Origin: Caballeronia sp. LZ062
Lineage (GTDB): Bacteria; Pseudomonadota; Gammaproteobacteria; Burkholderiales; Burkholderiaceae
Direction: 5' to 3'
Assembly (NCBI RefSeq): GCF_031450785.1
Contig: NZ_JARTWB010000002.1
Coordinates: 1,302,001 to 1,366,000, forward strand
DNA length: 64,000 nucleotides
Below, one piece after another: positions 52,560 through 61,927 of this stretch. Position 1 is the stretch's first letter, and each line of letters begins with the position of its first letter. The position numbers and the translations under genes were made by a program. The notes under the pieces were generated by a model. The model ran no database searches and was not told where the DNA came from. It saw nothing but the letters and a program-made list of their open reading frames with translations.

Positions 52560-53444
52560 ATGGCGCTACCCTTCACCACCGTTCGCGACCTGCTGCGCTT
52601 CGGCGTCTCGCGTTTTACCGAAGCGGGCCTGTCCTTCGGTCATGGCTCGACCAACGCCTATGACGAAGCGGCGTATCTGATCCTGCATACGCTGCACCTG
52701 CCGCTCGACACGCTGGAGCCATTTCTCGACGCGCGGCTGCTCGACACCGAAATCGATGCCGTGATGCAGGTCATCGAGCGCCGCGCGAAGGAACGCGTGC
52801 CGGCGGCATACATCACGCAGGAAGCGTGGATGCACGGCCGCCGTTTCTACGTGGACGAGCGTGTGATCGTGCCGCGCTCGTTTATCGGCGAATTGTTGCA
52901 GGACGGCCTGCAGCCCTACGTGCCCGATCCGGACCACGTCACGCACGTGCTCGAACTGTGCACCGGCTCCGGGTGCCTGGCGATTCTCGCCGCGCAAGCG
53001 TTCGAAAACGCGGATGTCGATGCCGTCGACATCTCCGCCGATGCGCTCGCGGTCGCGCGCCGCAATGTCGACGACTACGGTCTGCAGGACCGCATCACGC
53101 TCCACGAAGGCGACCTGTACGCGCCGCTGCCGGCGGCCCGCTACGAAGTCATCATCACCAACCCGCCCTACGTGAACGCCGCCGCCATGCAGGCGTTGCC
53201 CGAAGAGTACCGTCACGAGCCCGAACTCGCGCTCGCGGGCGGCCCAGACGGCATGGACGTGGTGCGGCGCATCGTGCGCGATGCAGGCAAGTGGCTGACA
53301 GAAGACGGCGTGCTCGTCGTCGAGATCGGCAACGAGCGGGCGAACGTCGAGGCCGCGCTCGGCGGGCTTGATCTCGTATGGCTCTCGACCAGCGCCGGCG
53401 ATGACAACGTGTTCCTGATCCAGGCGGCGGACCTTCCCGCCTGA
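52560..53444 (+). CDS. prmB: 50S ribosomal protein L3 N(5)-glutamine methyltransferase
   Basis: SAM-dependent methyltransferase of the HemK/PrmA-type group, 294 aa. The catalytic NPPY motif is at residues 201-204; the SAM-binding motif VLELCTGSGCLAILAAQAF is at about 130-148, followed by VDAVDISADALAVARRN. The N-terminal helical recognition domain (FTTVRDLLRFGVSRFTEAGLSFGHGTTN-like) marks the PrmB subgroup rather than PrmC. Downstream of dapE. Confidence 0.93.
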   Translation: MALPFTTVRDLLRFGVSRFTEAGLSFGHGSTNAYDEAAYLILHTLHLPLDTLEPFLDARLLDTEIDAVMQVIERRAKERVPAAYITQEAWMHGRRFYVDERVIVPRSFIGELLQDGLQPYVPDPDHVTHVLELCTGSGCLAILAAQAFENADVDAVDISADALAVARRNVDDYGLQDRITLHEGDLYAPLPAARYEVIITNPPYVNAAAMQALPEEYRHEPELALAGGPDGMDVVRRIVRDAGKWLTEDGVLVVEIGNERANVEAALGGLDLVWLSTSAGDDNVFLIQAADLPA

Positions 53445-53569
53445 GCGGCATTCGCCCAGCAAGTCACCTTCGGTAATATGACGCATCGCCGCCGCGGCTC
53501 GCGGCGGCGTTCGCCGTCCGGCTTCGCGTGGCAATCCGCGCGCACGAAGCTCCGAACCGAACGCACCCT

Positions 53570-55063
53570 ATGCAAGCAGCAGACTGGCTCCACGTCGGCA
53601 CCCTCGTGATGGCCGCGCATGTGCTCGGCGTGATCGCGGCCGTCCACGCGATCATCAACACACGCACCTCGCAGGGCGCGGTCGCGTGGGCGGTATCGCT
53701 CGTCGCGATGCCCTATCTCACGCTTATCCCGTACCTCTTCCTCGGCCGCAGCAAGTTCGCCGGTTATATCGACGAGCGCCGGCTGGAAATCGAAATCCTG
53801 CGCAACCGCTCGAAGCCGATCGAATGGGATTCGCCCGTCCGCACCGATGCATCGCCGGACAACAGCGCGCTCGTCGACGCCTCCGGCGCGCGCGGCGAAC
53901 TCGACACAGGACCCGCGCGTTACCTCGGCAATCCGACCATCCGCACGCTGCAACGGCTCTCCGGCATGCCGTTTCTGCGCGGCAATGCCGTGCGCGTGCT
54001 GGTCAACGGCGAAGCGACGTTCTCCGCCATTCTCGAAGCCGTCGCAGCGGCCGAACAGTACGTGGTCGTGCAGTTCTTCATCGTGCGCGCCGACGCGCTC
54101 GGCGAGATGCTGAAGGACGCGCTCATCGCCAAAGCGAAAGCCGGCGTGCGCGTCTATTTCCTCTACGACAGCATCGGCAGCTTCGACCTGCCGCATCGCT
54201 ACGTGCATGCGCTGCGCGCGGGCGGCGTCGAAGCGCATCCGTTCGCGACCAAGCGCAAGTTCGTGCACCGCTTCCAGATCAACTTCCGCAATCATCGGAA
54301 GATCGTGATCGTGGACGGCAAGCGGGCATTCGTCGGCGGGCACAACGTGGGCGTCGAGTATCTCGGCGGTAATCCGCGGCTTTCGCCGTGGCGCGACACA
54401 CATGTCGAAGTGCGCGGGCCAGCGATCGCCAGCATCCAGTTCGTCTTCACCGAAGACTGGTACTGGGCGACGCAGCGCCTGCCCGAACTCGGCCCCGCGA
54501 CTCACAGCGACGAGAACATGCATTGCATGGTGCTCTCGAGCGGCCCCGCCGACAAACAGGAGACGTGCTCGCTTTTCTTCGTCGAAGCGATCAACGCGGC
54601 GCGCGAGCGGATCTGGATCACCTCGCCGTATCTGATTCCCGACGAAGCCGTGTTCTCGGCGCTCCGGCTCGCGGTGATGCGCGGCGTGGACGTGCGCATT
54701 CTCATTCCGAGCCGGCGCGATCACCGCGTGGTGTTCGCCGCCTCGAAGCTGTACGCCTACGACCTGGTGCAAGCGGGCGTGCGCATCTTTCGCTACAAGC
54801 CGGGCTTTCTGCATCAGAAGGTGGTGCTCGTCGACGACATCGCCGCGTCGGTCGGCAGCGCGAATCTCGATAACCGCTCGTTCCGGCTGAACTTCGAAAT
54901 CACGGTGCTGACCGTGGATCACGACTTCGCCCGCGACGTCGAAACCATGCTGCAAGCGGACTTCGCCCATTCATACGAAATCGACGGCGACGATTATCGC
55001 GGCGCCGCGTTCTGGCGGCGCATGGCGATGCACGTCGCCCGGCTGTTTTCCCCGATTCTCTGA
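53570..55063 (+). CDS. cls: Cardiolipin synthase (phospholipase D family)
   Basis: Transfers phosphatidyl groups to form cardiolipin; 497 aa from the ATG at 53570 (MQAADWLHV). Two N-terminal membrane segments (residues about 10-31 and 40-61, AVAWAVSLVAMPYLTLIPYLFLG), then two HKD motifs: H242-x-K in HRKIVIVDGKRAFVGGHN and H415-x-K in HQKVVLVDDIAASVGSANLDNRS. A GTG 14 codons upstream is a weaker alternative start. Its C-terminal DRIL-type end is truncated relative to ClsA but complete for the family. Tail-to-tail with the peroxidase gene (5-base gap). Confidence 0.93.
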   Translation: MQAADWLHVGTLVMAAHVLGVIAAVHAIINTRTSQGAVAWAVSLVAMPYLTLIPYLFLGRSKFAGYIDERRLEIEILRNRSKPIEWDSPVRTDASPDNSALVDASGARGELDTGPARYLGNPTIRTLQRLSGMPFLRGNAVRVLVNGEATFSAILEAVAAAEQYVVVQFFIVRADALGEMLKDALIAKAKAGVRVYFLYDSIGSFDLPHRYVHALRAGGVEAHPFATKRKFVHRFQINFRNHRKIVIVDGKRAFVGGHNVGVEYLGGNPRLSPWRDTHVEVRGPAIASIQFVFTEDWYWATQRLPELGPATHSDENMHCMVLSSGPADKQETCSLFFVEAINAARERIWITSPYLIPDEAVFSALRLAVMRGVDVRILIPSRRDHRVVFAASKLYAYDLVQAGVRIFRYKPGFLHQKVVLVDDIAASVGSANLDNRSFRLNFEITVLTVDHDFARDVETMLQADFAHSYEIDGDDYRGAAFWRRMAMHVARLFSPIL

Positions 55064-55068
55064 GCGCG

Positions 55069-55560
55069 TCAGAGCAGCTTTTCGATGTCGTCCGCGATGG
55101 ACTCGGGCTTCGTGATCGGCGCGTAGCGTTTCACGATGTTCCCGTCGCGGTCGATCAGGAACTTCGTGAAGTTCCATTTGATCGCCTCCAGCCCGAGCAC
55201 GCCCGGCTCCTTCTCGGTCAGATACTTGAAGAGCGGATGCGCGTTCGGCCCGTTGACGTCGATCTTCGCGAACATCGGAAACGTGACGCCGTAGTTCGAC
55301 TCGCAGAAGCTGCCGATCTGCGCCGCGTCGCCCGGCTCCTGCTTGCCGAACTGGTTGCACGGAAAGCCGAGCACCTCGAAGCCGCGCCCCGCGTACAGCG
55401 TGTACAGCTCTTGCAGGCCCCTGTACTGCGGCGTGAAACCGCATTCGCTCGCGGTGTTCACGATCAGCAGCACCTTGGCGCGGTACGCGTCGAGACTCGT
55501 GGTCGTGCCGTCGAGCCGCTGTGCCGTGAAGCCGTAGATGCTGTCGGTGGTCGAATTCAT
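55069..55560 (-). CDS. Glutathione peroxidase family protein (BtuE/GPX-like)
   Basis: Thiol peroxidase of the GPX fold, 163 aa, with peroxidatic cysteine C40 in VNTASECGFTPQYRGL (cysteine rather than selenocysteine), the tetrad glutamine in FPCNQFGKQEPG and tryptophan/asparagine in KWNFTKFLIDRDG. Many bacterial members are thioredoxin-linked rather than glutathione-linked. Convergent with cls and divergent from the ABC-F gene (153-base gap), probably its own unit. Confidence 0.95.
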   Translation of the reverse strand: MNSTTDSIYGFTAQRLDGTTTSLDAYRAKVLLIVNTASECGFTPQYRGLQELYTLYAGRGFEVLGFPCNQFGKQEPGDAAQIGSFCESNYGVTFPMFAKIDVNGPNAHPLFKYLTEKEPGVLGLEAIKWNFTKFLIDRDGNIVKRYAPITKPESIADDIEKLL

Positions 55561-55713
55561 GCCGTGCTCCGCGCGTTGAAATAGTGAAAGTCAGGCGATG
55601 CTACTCCCCTGCGCGTTCGGCCGCCATTAGCCGAACGGACGACCCCTTGCGGGATACGCGCCCGGTCTAAAATAGCGGTTTCCTTCAGTCCGCGCTCTTC
55701 GCCGCCCTCCGAC

Positions 55714-57660
55714 GTGATCCGCTTCAAACAGTTCAGCCTGTCCCGCGGCACAAAGCCGCTTTTCGAAGACACGAGCTTCACGCTCAATCCGGGCGAGAAA
55801 GCCGGTCTCGTCGGCGCGAACGGCGCGGGCAAATCCACGCTCTTTTCCGTGCTGCGCGGCGAGTTGCACGCGGACGGCGGCGATTTCTCGATGCCGCCGT
55901 CGTCGCGCATCGCGCATGTCGCGCAGGAAACGCCCGCCGTGGATCGCACCGCGCTCGACTACACGCTCGACGGCGACACGCAGTTGCGCACCATCGAAGC
56001 GCGGATCGCGGCGGCGTCCGCCGCGCACGACGGCGCGGCCGAAGCCGAAGCCCACGCCGCTTTCGCCGATGCCGACGGCTACACCGCGCCCGCCCGCGCG
56101 GAAACGCTGCTGCTCGGGCTCGGCTTCACGCTCGAACAGACGCGCGAGCCGGTGGCGAGCTTCTCGGGCGGCTGGCGCATGCGTCTGAACCTCGCGCAGG
56201 CGCTGATGTGTCCGTCCGACCTGCTGCTGCTCGACGAACCGACGAACCACCTGGACCTCGACGCGATCGTCTGGCTGGAAGACTGGCTCGGCCGTTATCC
56301 GGGCACGCTCGTCGTGATCTCGCACGACCGCGAGTTTCTCGATGCGGTGTGCAACGTCACGCTGCATCTGGAGAACCGGCAGGTCAAGCGTTACGGCGGC
56401 AACTACAGCCAGTTCGAAGTGCTGCGCGCGCAACAGCTCGCGTTGCAGCAAAGCGCCTACGAGAAGCAGCAGAAGACGGTGCAGCATTTGCAGAGCTTCA
56501 TCAACCGCTTCAAGGCCAAGGCCACCAAGGCGAAGCAGGCGCAAAGCCGCGTGAAGGCGCTTGAAAAAATGGAACTGATCGCGCCCGCGCACGCCAGTTC
56601 GCCGTTCACGTTCGAATTCCGCACGCCGGATGCCGCGCCGAATCCGATGATGGTGATGGAAGACGTGCGCTGCGGTTATCGCAGCGACGAAAGCGTCGAG
56701 ATTCCGATTGTCGAAGGCGTGACGCTGTCGATCCAGAACGGGCAGCGCATCGGTCTGCTCGGCGCCAACGGTCAGGGCAAGTCCACGCTCATCAAAACGC
56801 TCGCCGGCACGCTAGACGCCCTCTCGGGTCACGTGCGGCAAGGCAAGGGCTTGCAGATCGGCTATTTCGCGCAGCATCAACTCGAAACCCTGCGCCCGGA
56901 CGACTCCGCGCTCGCCCATCTCGCGCGCCTCGCGCCCGACACGCGCGAGCAGGAACTGCGCGACTTTCTCGGCAGCTTCAACTTTTCGGGCGACATGGCC
57001 ACCGCGAAAATCGCGCCGTTTTCCGGCGGCGAGAAGGCCCGGCTCGCGCTCGCCCTCATCATCTGGCAGAAGCCCAATCTGCTGCTGCTCGACGAACCGA
57101 CGAACCACCTCGATCTCGAAACGCGTCACGCGCTGACCATGGCGCTTGCGCAATTCGAGGGCACGCTCATTCTCGTGTCGCACGACCGCCATCTGCTGCG
57201 CGCCACCACCGACACGTTCATGCTGGTGGCGAAGCACCGGCTGAGTCCGTTCGACGGCGATCTCGATGATTATCGCGACTGGCTTCTGCAACATGCCGCC
57301 CAAACGCGCGCCGCCGCAAAGGAAGCGAACGGCGCGGCATCGGACTCCGGCAACGCGCAGGACAACGCGCTCAACCGGAAGGAGCAGCGCAGGCAGGAAG
57401 CGCAGGAGCGGCAGAAGCTCTCGCATTTGCGCAAGCCGCTGCAGTCGCGCATCGCGAAGATCGAGAAGGAAATGGACGCGCTCAATGCAGAGAAATCGAC
57501 GCTCGATGCGTTCGTCGCCGATCCGGCGAGCTACGACGCCGCGATGAAGGCGAAGCTGACCGACACGATTCGCCGCCAGGGGGAAGTCAACGCGCGGCTC
57601 GAGACGCTCGAACTGGAGTGGCTCGAGGCGCACGAGGAACTCGAACAACTGAGCTCGTAA
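55714..57660 (+). CDS. ABC-F family ATP-binding protein
   Basis: Soluble duplicated ABC ATPase without membrane domain, 648 aa from a GTG start. First ABC domain: Walker A GANGAGKST, signature FSGGWRMRL, Walker B LLLLDEPTNHLDLDAI; second: GANGQGKST, signature FSGGEKARLALAL, LLLLDEPTNHLDLETRHAL. The linker between them (EKQQKTVQHLQSFINRFKAKATKAKQAQS) and a C-terminal coiled coil (RKEQRRQEAQERQKLSHLRKPLQSRIAKI) fit YheS/Uup-type proteins, which act on stalled or misassembled ribosomes. A weak TTGCGG and TAAAAT pair (15-base spacer) lies 40 bases upstream. Confidence 0.93.
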   Translation: MIRFKQFSLSRGTKPLFEDTSFTLNPGEKAGLVGANGAGKSTLFSVLRGELHADGGDFSMPPSSRIAHVAQETPAVDRTALDYTLDGDTQLRTIEARIAAASAAHDGAAEAEAHAAFADADGYTAPARAETLLLGLGFTLEQTREPVASFSGGWRMRLNLAQALMCPSDLLLLDEPTNHLDLDAIVWLEDWLGRYPGTLVVISHDREFLDAVCNVTLHLENRQVKRYGGNYSQFEVLRAQQLALQQSAYEKQQKTVQHLQSFINRFKAKATKAKQAQSRVKALEKMELIAPAHASSPFTFEFRTPDAAPNPMMVMEDVRCGYRSDESVEIPIVEGVTLSIQNGQRIGLLGANGQGKSTLIKTLAGTLDALSGHVRQGKGLQIGYFAQHQLETLRPDDSALAHLARLAPDTREQELRDFLGSFNFSGDMATAKIAPFSGGEKARLALALIIWQKPNLLLLDEPTNHLDLETRHALTMALAQFEGTLILVSHDRHLLRATTDTFMLVAKHRLSPFDGDLDDYRDWLLQHAAQTRAAAKEANGAASDSGNAQDNALNRKEQRRQEAQERQKLSHLRKPLQSRIAKIEKEMDALNAEKSTLDAFVADPASYDAAMKAKLTDTIRRQGEVNARLETLELEWLEAHEELEQLSS

Positions 57661-57681
57661 TCCTCCACGGAGACCGACGAC

Positions 57682-58713
57682 TTGACGACCTCTCCCGCTC
57701 TCGCCGGTCTTCGCGTGCTCGATCTGACGCGGCTTCTGCCCGGTCCGGTCGCTACGCTGCGCCTAGCCGAACTCGGCGCCGACGTGCTCAAGATCGAACC
57801 GCCGGGCGAAGGCGACTACGCCCGCTCGATGCTGCAAAGCGACGCCGACCGCGCGAGCGGCGCGCCGAGCGCGTTCTATCGGATCGTCAATCGCGGCAAG
57901 CGGTCGATGACGCTCGATCTGAAGACCGAAGCCGGTCGCGCGAGATTGATCGACCTCGCGCGCGATGCGGACGTGCTCGTCGAGAGCTTCCGGCCATCGG
58001 TCATGCAGCGGCTCGGCGTCGGTTACGACGTGCTGCGGCAAGCGAATCCGAGGCTCGTCTATTGCGCGATCACGGGCTTCGGCAGCAAAAGCGCGTTCGC
58101 CGACAAGGCGGGGCACGATCTCAACTACATCGCGTATGCAGGCGTGCTGGATCAGCTTGCCGAAGCGGACGGCGCGCCCATCGTGCCGAATTTCCAGCTG
58201 GCGGACCTGCTCGGCGGCGCACTCACGGCCGTCATGGAGATGCTTGCTGCGCTGTGGCACGTCGCGCGCGGCGGCGAAGGCCGCTTTCTCGACGTTTCCA
58301 TGACGCACGCCGTCCATGCTAACAACGTGATGGCGCATGTCGCGCTCGCCAATTCCGACGAAGCCAGCACGCGCGCGGGCGCGGGACTGCTCAACGGCGG
58401 CGTGCCTTGCTACAACGTGTATCGCACGAAAGACGACAAGTTCATGGCGGTCGGCGCGCTCGAACTCAAGTTCTGGCAGACGCTATGCGGCGCGCTCGGC
58501 CGCCCGGACTGGGCCGCGCGGCACTGGAGTCTCGGGCAGGCCATCGGCGGCGCGGATGCGAAGGAACTCGCAGCACACGTGGCCGCGTGCTTTCGCGAGC
58601 GCACACGCGACGAATGGATCGCGCGACTCGAACCGCTCTATTGCTGCGTCGCGCCGGTGCTCACGCCGGCGGAAGCGGCGGTGCATCCGCTCTTTCGCGG
58701 CCGCGAAGACTAG
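57682..58713 (+). CDS. CaiB/BaiF family CoA transferase, alpha-methylacyl-CoA racemase-like
   Basis: Class III CoA-transferase fold, 343 aa, starting at a TTG with GGAG 9 bases before it. The N terminus (GLRVLDLTRLLPGPVATLRLAELGADVLKIE) is typical. H145 in KAGHDLNYIAYAGVL and D175 in FQLADLLGGAL are spaced like the catalytic His126/Asp156 of the M. tuberculosis methylacyl-CoA racemase, so a racemase role on branched acyl-CoA is more likely than CoA transfer, though the exact substrate is unknown. Its stop overlaps the convergent small gene by four bases. Confidence 0.85.
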   Translation: MTTSPALAGLRVLDLTRLLPGPVATLRLAELGADVLKIEPPGEGDYARSMLQSDADRASGAPSAFYRIVNRGKRSMTLDLKTEAGRARLIDLARDADVLVESFRPSVMQRLGVGYDVLRQANPRLVYCAITGFGSKSAFADKAGHDLNYIAYAGVLDQLAEADGAPIVPNFQLADLLGGALTAVMEMLAALWHVARGGEGRFLDVSMTHAVHANNVMAHVALANSDEASTRAGAGLLNGGVPCYNVYRTKDDKFMAVGALELKFWQTLCGALGRPDWAARHWSLGQAIGGADAKELAAHVAACFRERTRDEWIARLEPLYCCVAPVLTPAEAAVHPLFRGRED

Positions 58714-58973
58714 CGTCGCGGCAAGGTCTGGCGCGGCTGCCGTTCGTCGTCGACGAGAACGTGCTTGCGGCCTGTGACATGACGGCGGATGGTGGCGACG
58801 ACTTCGGCCTCGGTCACATCCGCGGACACGACGCGCCGCGAAATCTGCCCTTCACCGTCGATCCATTCGACGATCCGGCATCCGCTGCCGAACGGCTGTT
58901 GCAAGGGCGCCGAGACGCGGCAGCCGCGCAGGTGAAACGCAGGCGCGGGCCGGGCTGTTTTGACATGTTTCAA
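58710..58973 (-). CDS. Small hypothetical protein (possible, TTG start)
   Basis: Not recognised; 87 aa if it starts at the TTG at 58973, which has AGAGGA about 8 bases upstream. Residues VEWIDGEGQISRRVVSADVTEAEVVATIRRHV look like a folded mixed alpha/beta segment, and there is no signal peptide. It overlaps the end of the racemase-like gene by four bases tail to tail. The 158 bases between its start and the radA stop show no gene. It could be a real small protein or an artefact of GC-rich sequence; the ribosome-binding site argues for the former. Confidence 0.5.
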   Translation of the reverse strand: MKHVKTARPAPAFHLRGCRVSAPLQQPFGSGCRIVEWIDGEGQISRRVVSADVTEAEVVATIRRHVTGRKHVLVDDERQPRQTLPRR

Positions 58974-59131
58974 AGCGTGGTCCTCTCGATCCTTCCAGTC
59001 ACTTCGGCGCGGCGGCGCGTAGTGGCTTCATCCGCCGGTCCTTGGTCCCGAAAGGATAGGGAAACCGCGCCCGCACTAGGTTACAGCCGCGCGCGAGTTT
59101 CTTACGGCCCGTTACCGAGGGTCCGATCCGT

Positions 59132-60520
59132 TCATTCGAGATCCCGCACGCGGTCGATCGCTTCTTCGATGCGATCGACCGCGATCACCTTGAGACCGTC
59201 CACAGCTTGCTTCGGCGCATTGGCCTTCGGAATCAGCGCGACGGAGAAGCCGAGCTTGGCCGCTTCTTTCAGGCGATCCTGCCCGCGCGGCGACGGGCGA
59301 ATTTCCCCGGCGAGCCCCACTTCGCCGAAGGTAATCAAGCCCTTCGGCAGCGGTTTGTTGCGCATCGACGAGTGAATCGCGAGCAGCACAGCGAGATCGG
59401 CGGCAGGTTCGGTGATCTTCACGCCGCCTACCGCGTTCAGAAACACGTCCTGATCGAAACATGCGATGCCTGCGTGCCGATGCAGCACCGCGAGGAGCAA
59501 CGCGAGCCGGTTCTGTTCGAGACCGACCGCGAGCCGACGGGGATTCGGCACATGCGCAGTATCGACGAGCGCCTGCACTTCCACGAGCAGCGGCCGCGAG
59601 CCCTCCTGCGTCACGAGCACACACGACCCCGCGACGCTCTGCTCGTGCTGCGACAGGAACAGTGCCGACGGATTCGCGACTCCGCGCAGACCCTTCTCGG
59701 TCATCGCGAACACGCCGAGTTCGTTCACCGCGCCGAAGCGGTTCTTAAACGCGCGCACGAGCCGGAACGAGGAGTGGGTGTCGCCCTCGAAGTACAACAC
59801 CGTATCGACGATATGCTCCAGCACGCGCGGCCCGGCGAGGCTGCCTTCCTTCGTCACGTGGCCGACCATGATGATGGCCGTACCCGTCTGCTTCGCGATG
59901 CGCGTCAACTGCGCTGCGCATTCGCGGACCTGCGCGACGGAACCCGGCGCGGACGTCAGCGCTTCGGAATAGACGGTCTGGATCGAATCGATGACGGCGA
60001 CTTCGGGACGCTGCTCGTCGATAGCCGCCTGAATCTTTTCGAGCTGAATTTCGGCGAGCAGCGCGAGGTCCGCCGCCGCGCTCGCCGTGCCGCCGAGCAG
60101 CCCGAGCCGCTGCGCCCGCAGTGCGATCTGCGCGCCTGACTCTTCGCCGCTCACATACAGCGACGGCCGCTCGCGCGCGATTTCGGCGAGCGATTGCAGC
60201 AAAAGCGTCGACTTGCCGATGCCCGGATCGCCGCCGATCAGCACCACGCCGCCCGGCACCAGGCCGCCGCCCAGCACGCGGTCGAATTCACCGACGCCGG
60301 TCGTGAAGCGCGGCACGTCCGCCGCTTCGATGTCGGCGAGGCGCTGCACCGGCGAAATCTTCGCGAGCGCCTGAAAGCGATGCGCCGAGGGCGCCTGCTC
60401 CACCGATTCCACGAGCGTGTTCCACGCCCCGCATGCCGCGCACTGTCCGGTCCACTTCGGCGCTTGTCCGCCGCATTCGCTACAGATGTAAAGCGTCTTT
60501 GCCTTCGCTGCTTTTGCCAC
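59132..60520 (-). CDS. radA: DNA repair protein RadA
   Basis: Lon-related RecA-fold protein that processes recombination intermediates; 462 aa. Four-cysteine zinc finger at C13, C16, C27 and C30 (YICSECGGQAPKWTGQCAACGAWN), Walker A GGDPGIGKS at 97-104, the family-specific KNRFG motif near residue 257 (RAFKNRFGAVNELGVF) and a C-terminal Lon-like domain. It follows alr on the same strand 46 bases downstream, so the two are probably co-transcribed. Confidence 0.96.
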   Translation of the reverse strand: MAKAAKAKTLYICSECGGQAPKWTGQCAACGAWNTLVESVEQAPSAHRFQALAKISPVQRLADIEAADVPRFTTGVGEFDRVLGGGLVPGGVVLIGGDPGIGKSTLLLQSLAEIARERPSLYVSGEESGAQIALRAQRLGLLGGTASAAADLALLAEIQLEKIQAAIDEQRPEVAVIDSIQTVYSEALTSAPGSVAQVRECAAQLTRIAKQTGTAIIMVGHVTKEGSLAGPRVLEHIVDTVLYFEGDTHSSFRLVRAFKNRFGAVNELGVFAMTEKGLRGVANPSALFLSQHEQSVAGSCVLVTQEGSRPLLVEVQALVDTAHVPNPRRLAVGLEQNRLALLLAVLHRHAGIACFDQDVFLNAVGGVKITEPAADLAVLLAIHSSMRNKPLPKGLITFGEVGLAGEIRPSPRGQDRLKEAAKLGFSVALIPKANAPKQAVDGLKVIAVDRIEEAIDRVRDLE

Positions 60521-60566
60521 GTATTGCCTTTAGAGATTCATTGCTTATAACGCGATGCGCCCGCGC

Positions 60567-61637
60567 TCATTCCGCGCGGACCGGCACGCGTTGCGCGATC
60601 GCGCACATCAGCTCGTAGCCGATGGTGCCGCACGAGGCCGCCACGTCGTCGATCGGCAGGTTCGCGCCCCACAATTCGACGCGCGAGCCGATGCCCGCGT
60701 TCGGGCACGGTGTCAGATCGACGGTGAGCATGTCCATCGAAACGCGGCCGACAAGCGCCGTCCTCACGCCATCGACGATGACCGGCGTGCCTTCCGGCGC
60801 GATGCGCGGATAGCCGTCCGCGTAGCCGCACGCGACCACGCCGATGCGCATCGGCCGGCCCGCCGTGTAGGTCGAGCCGTAGCCGATGCTGTCGCCCGGC
60901 CGCACCGTCTGCACGGCGATCAGCTCGGACGAGAGCGTCATCGCGGGTTTCAGGCCCACATCGGCGATATCGGCCGTTACGCCCGACGGCGACGCCCCGT
61001 ACAGGATGATGCCCGGGCGCACCCAGTCGAAGTGCGCGTCCGGATGCCATAGCACCGCCGCCGAGTTCGAGAGACTGCGCGCGCCCGCGATGCCTTCCGC
61101 GCCGCGCTCGAACGCCTCGAGCTGATGCGCGATGCCGCGTTCGCTGTCGGCGTCGGAAAAATGGGTCATGAGCGTGATCTGCCCGATGCCCTGACAGGCG
61201 CGCGCCCGCTCCCACGCCGCGCGAAACCGCTCGGGCGTGTAGCCGAGCCGGTTCATGCCGCTGTTCATCTTCAACTGCACGTTGACGGGCTTCGAGAGCC
61301 GCGCCATTTCCAGCATGCGCAGTTGCTCGTCGCAGTGAATCGCCGTGGTGAGGCTATAACGGTCGATCACGTCGATGTCGGTCGGACGGAAAAAGCCTTC
61401 GAGCAGCAAAATGGGCCCCGCCCAGCCGAGTTCGCGCAACTTCGCCGCTTCTTCGAGGTCCAGAAGACCGAAACCGTCCGTTGCGCGAAGTCCGGGGAAC
61501 GCTCGCGCGAGTCCGTGGCCATACGCATTGGCCTTCACGACGGCCCATATCTTGGATTTCGGCGCGTACTTGCGCGCAATGGCAAGGTTGTTGGCGAGAG
61601 CGGCGGTATGAATGGTTGCGGAAAGGGGGCGCGGCAT
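60567..61637 (-). CDS. alr: Alanine racemase (biosynthetic type)
   Basis: PLP enzyme making D-alanine for peptidoglycan; 356 aa. The PLP lysine is K35 in [13 protein letters not shown], and the second catalytic tyrosine lies in [13 protein letters not shown]. The N-terminal 14 in-frame residues before [10 protein letters not shown] are not family-like, so the ATG at 61637 is used. Together with the D-Ala-D-Ala dipeptidase cluster at the left edge, the window carries both synthesis and salvage of D-alanine. Divergent from lplT (290-base gap). Confidence 0.95.
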   Translation of the reverse strand: MPRPLSATIHTAALANNLAIARKYAPKSKIWAVVKANAYGHGLARAFPGLRATDGFGLLDLEEAAKLRELGWAGPILLLEGFFRPTDIDVIDRYSLTTAIHCDEQLRMLEMARLSKPVNVQLKMNSGMNRLGYTPERFRAAWERARACQGIGQITLMTHFSDADSERGIAHQLEAFERGAEGIAGARSLSNSAAVLWHPDAHFDWVRPGIILYGASPSGVTADIADVGLKPAMTLSSELIAVQTVRPGDSIGYGSTYTAGRPMRIGVVACGYADGYPRIAPEGTPVIVDGVRTALVGRVSMDMLTVDLTPCPNAGIGSRVELWGANLPIDDVAASCGTIGYELMCAIAQRVPVRAE

Positions 61638-61813
61638 GAGTTTTGGTCGGAAATGCGGTTCGGGCGGAAAGGCAAGCATACGCCACTGGCGCGAGCGGCC
61701 CGTTCGCCGGTCGAGACACCTTGAGAATCAGTACCTTATGACAAATGGCGCTTGCGGAGGGCTGGTCTCGCGCGTCATCGAGATTACTGCTAGTCAGAAT
61801 GTGCCTATTTTCG

Positions 61814-61822
61814 TGTTATAAA
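61814..61822 (+). promoter_or_regulatory. Candidate lplT promoter (extended -10)
   Basis: TGTTATAAA (TGn plus TATAAA) lies 105 bases before the lplT ATG in the 290-base divergent alr/lplT gap; no convincing -35 upstream, consistent with an extended -10 type. Confidence 0.4.
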
Positions 61823-61927
61823 GCCGTGCGCACAACCCATTTCGAACGGCATAAGCCCGAACGCGTGACCGGCCGCAGCGGCGGCAGCGAGGGCGGATTC
61901 CCGGCAGTGAGGAAAGCTTCGGATCAG

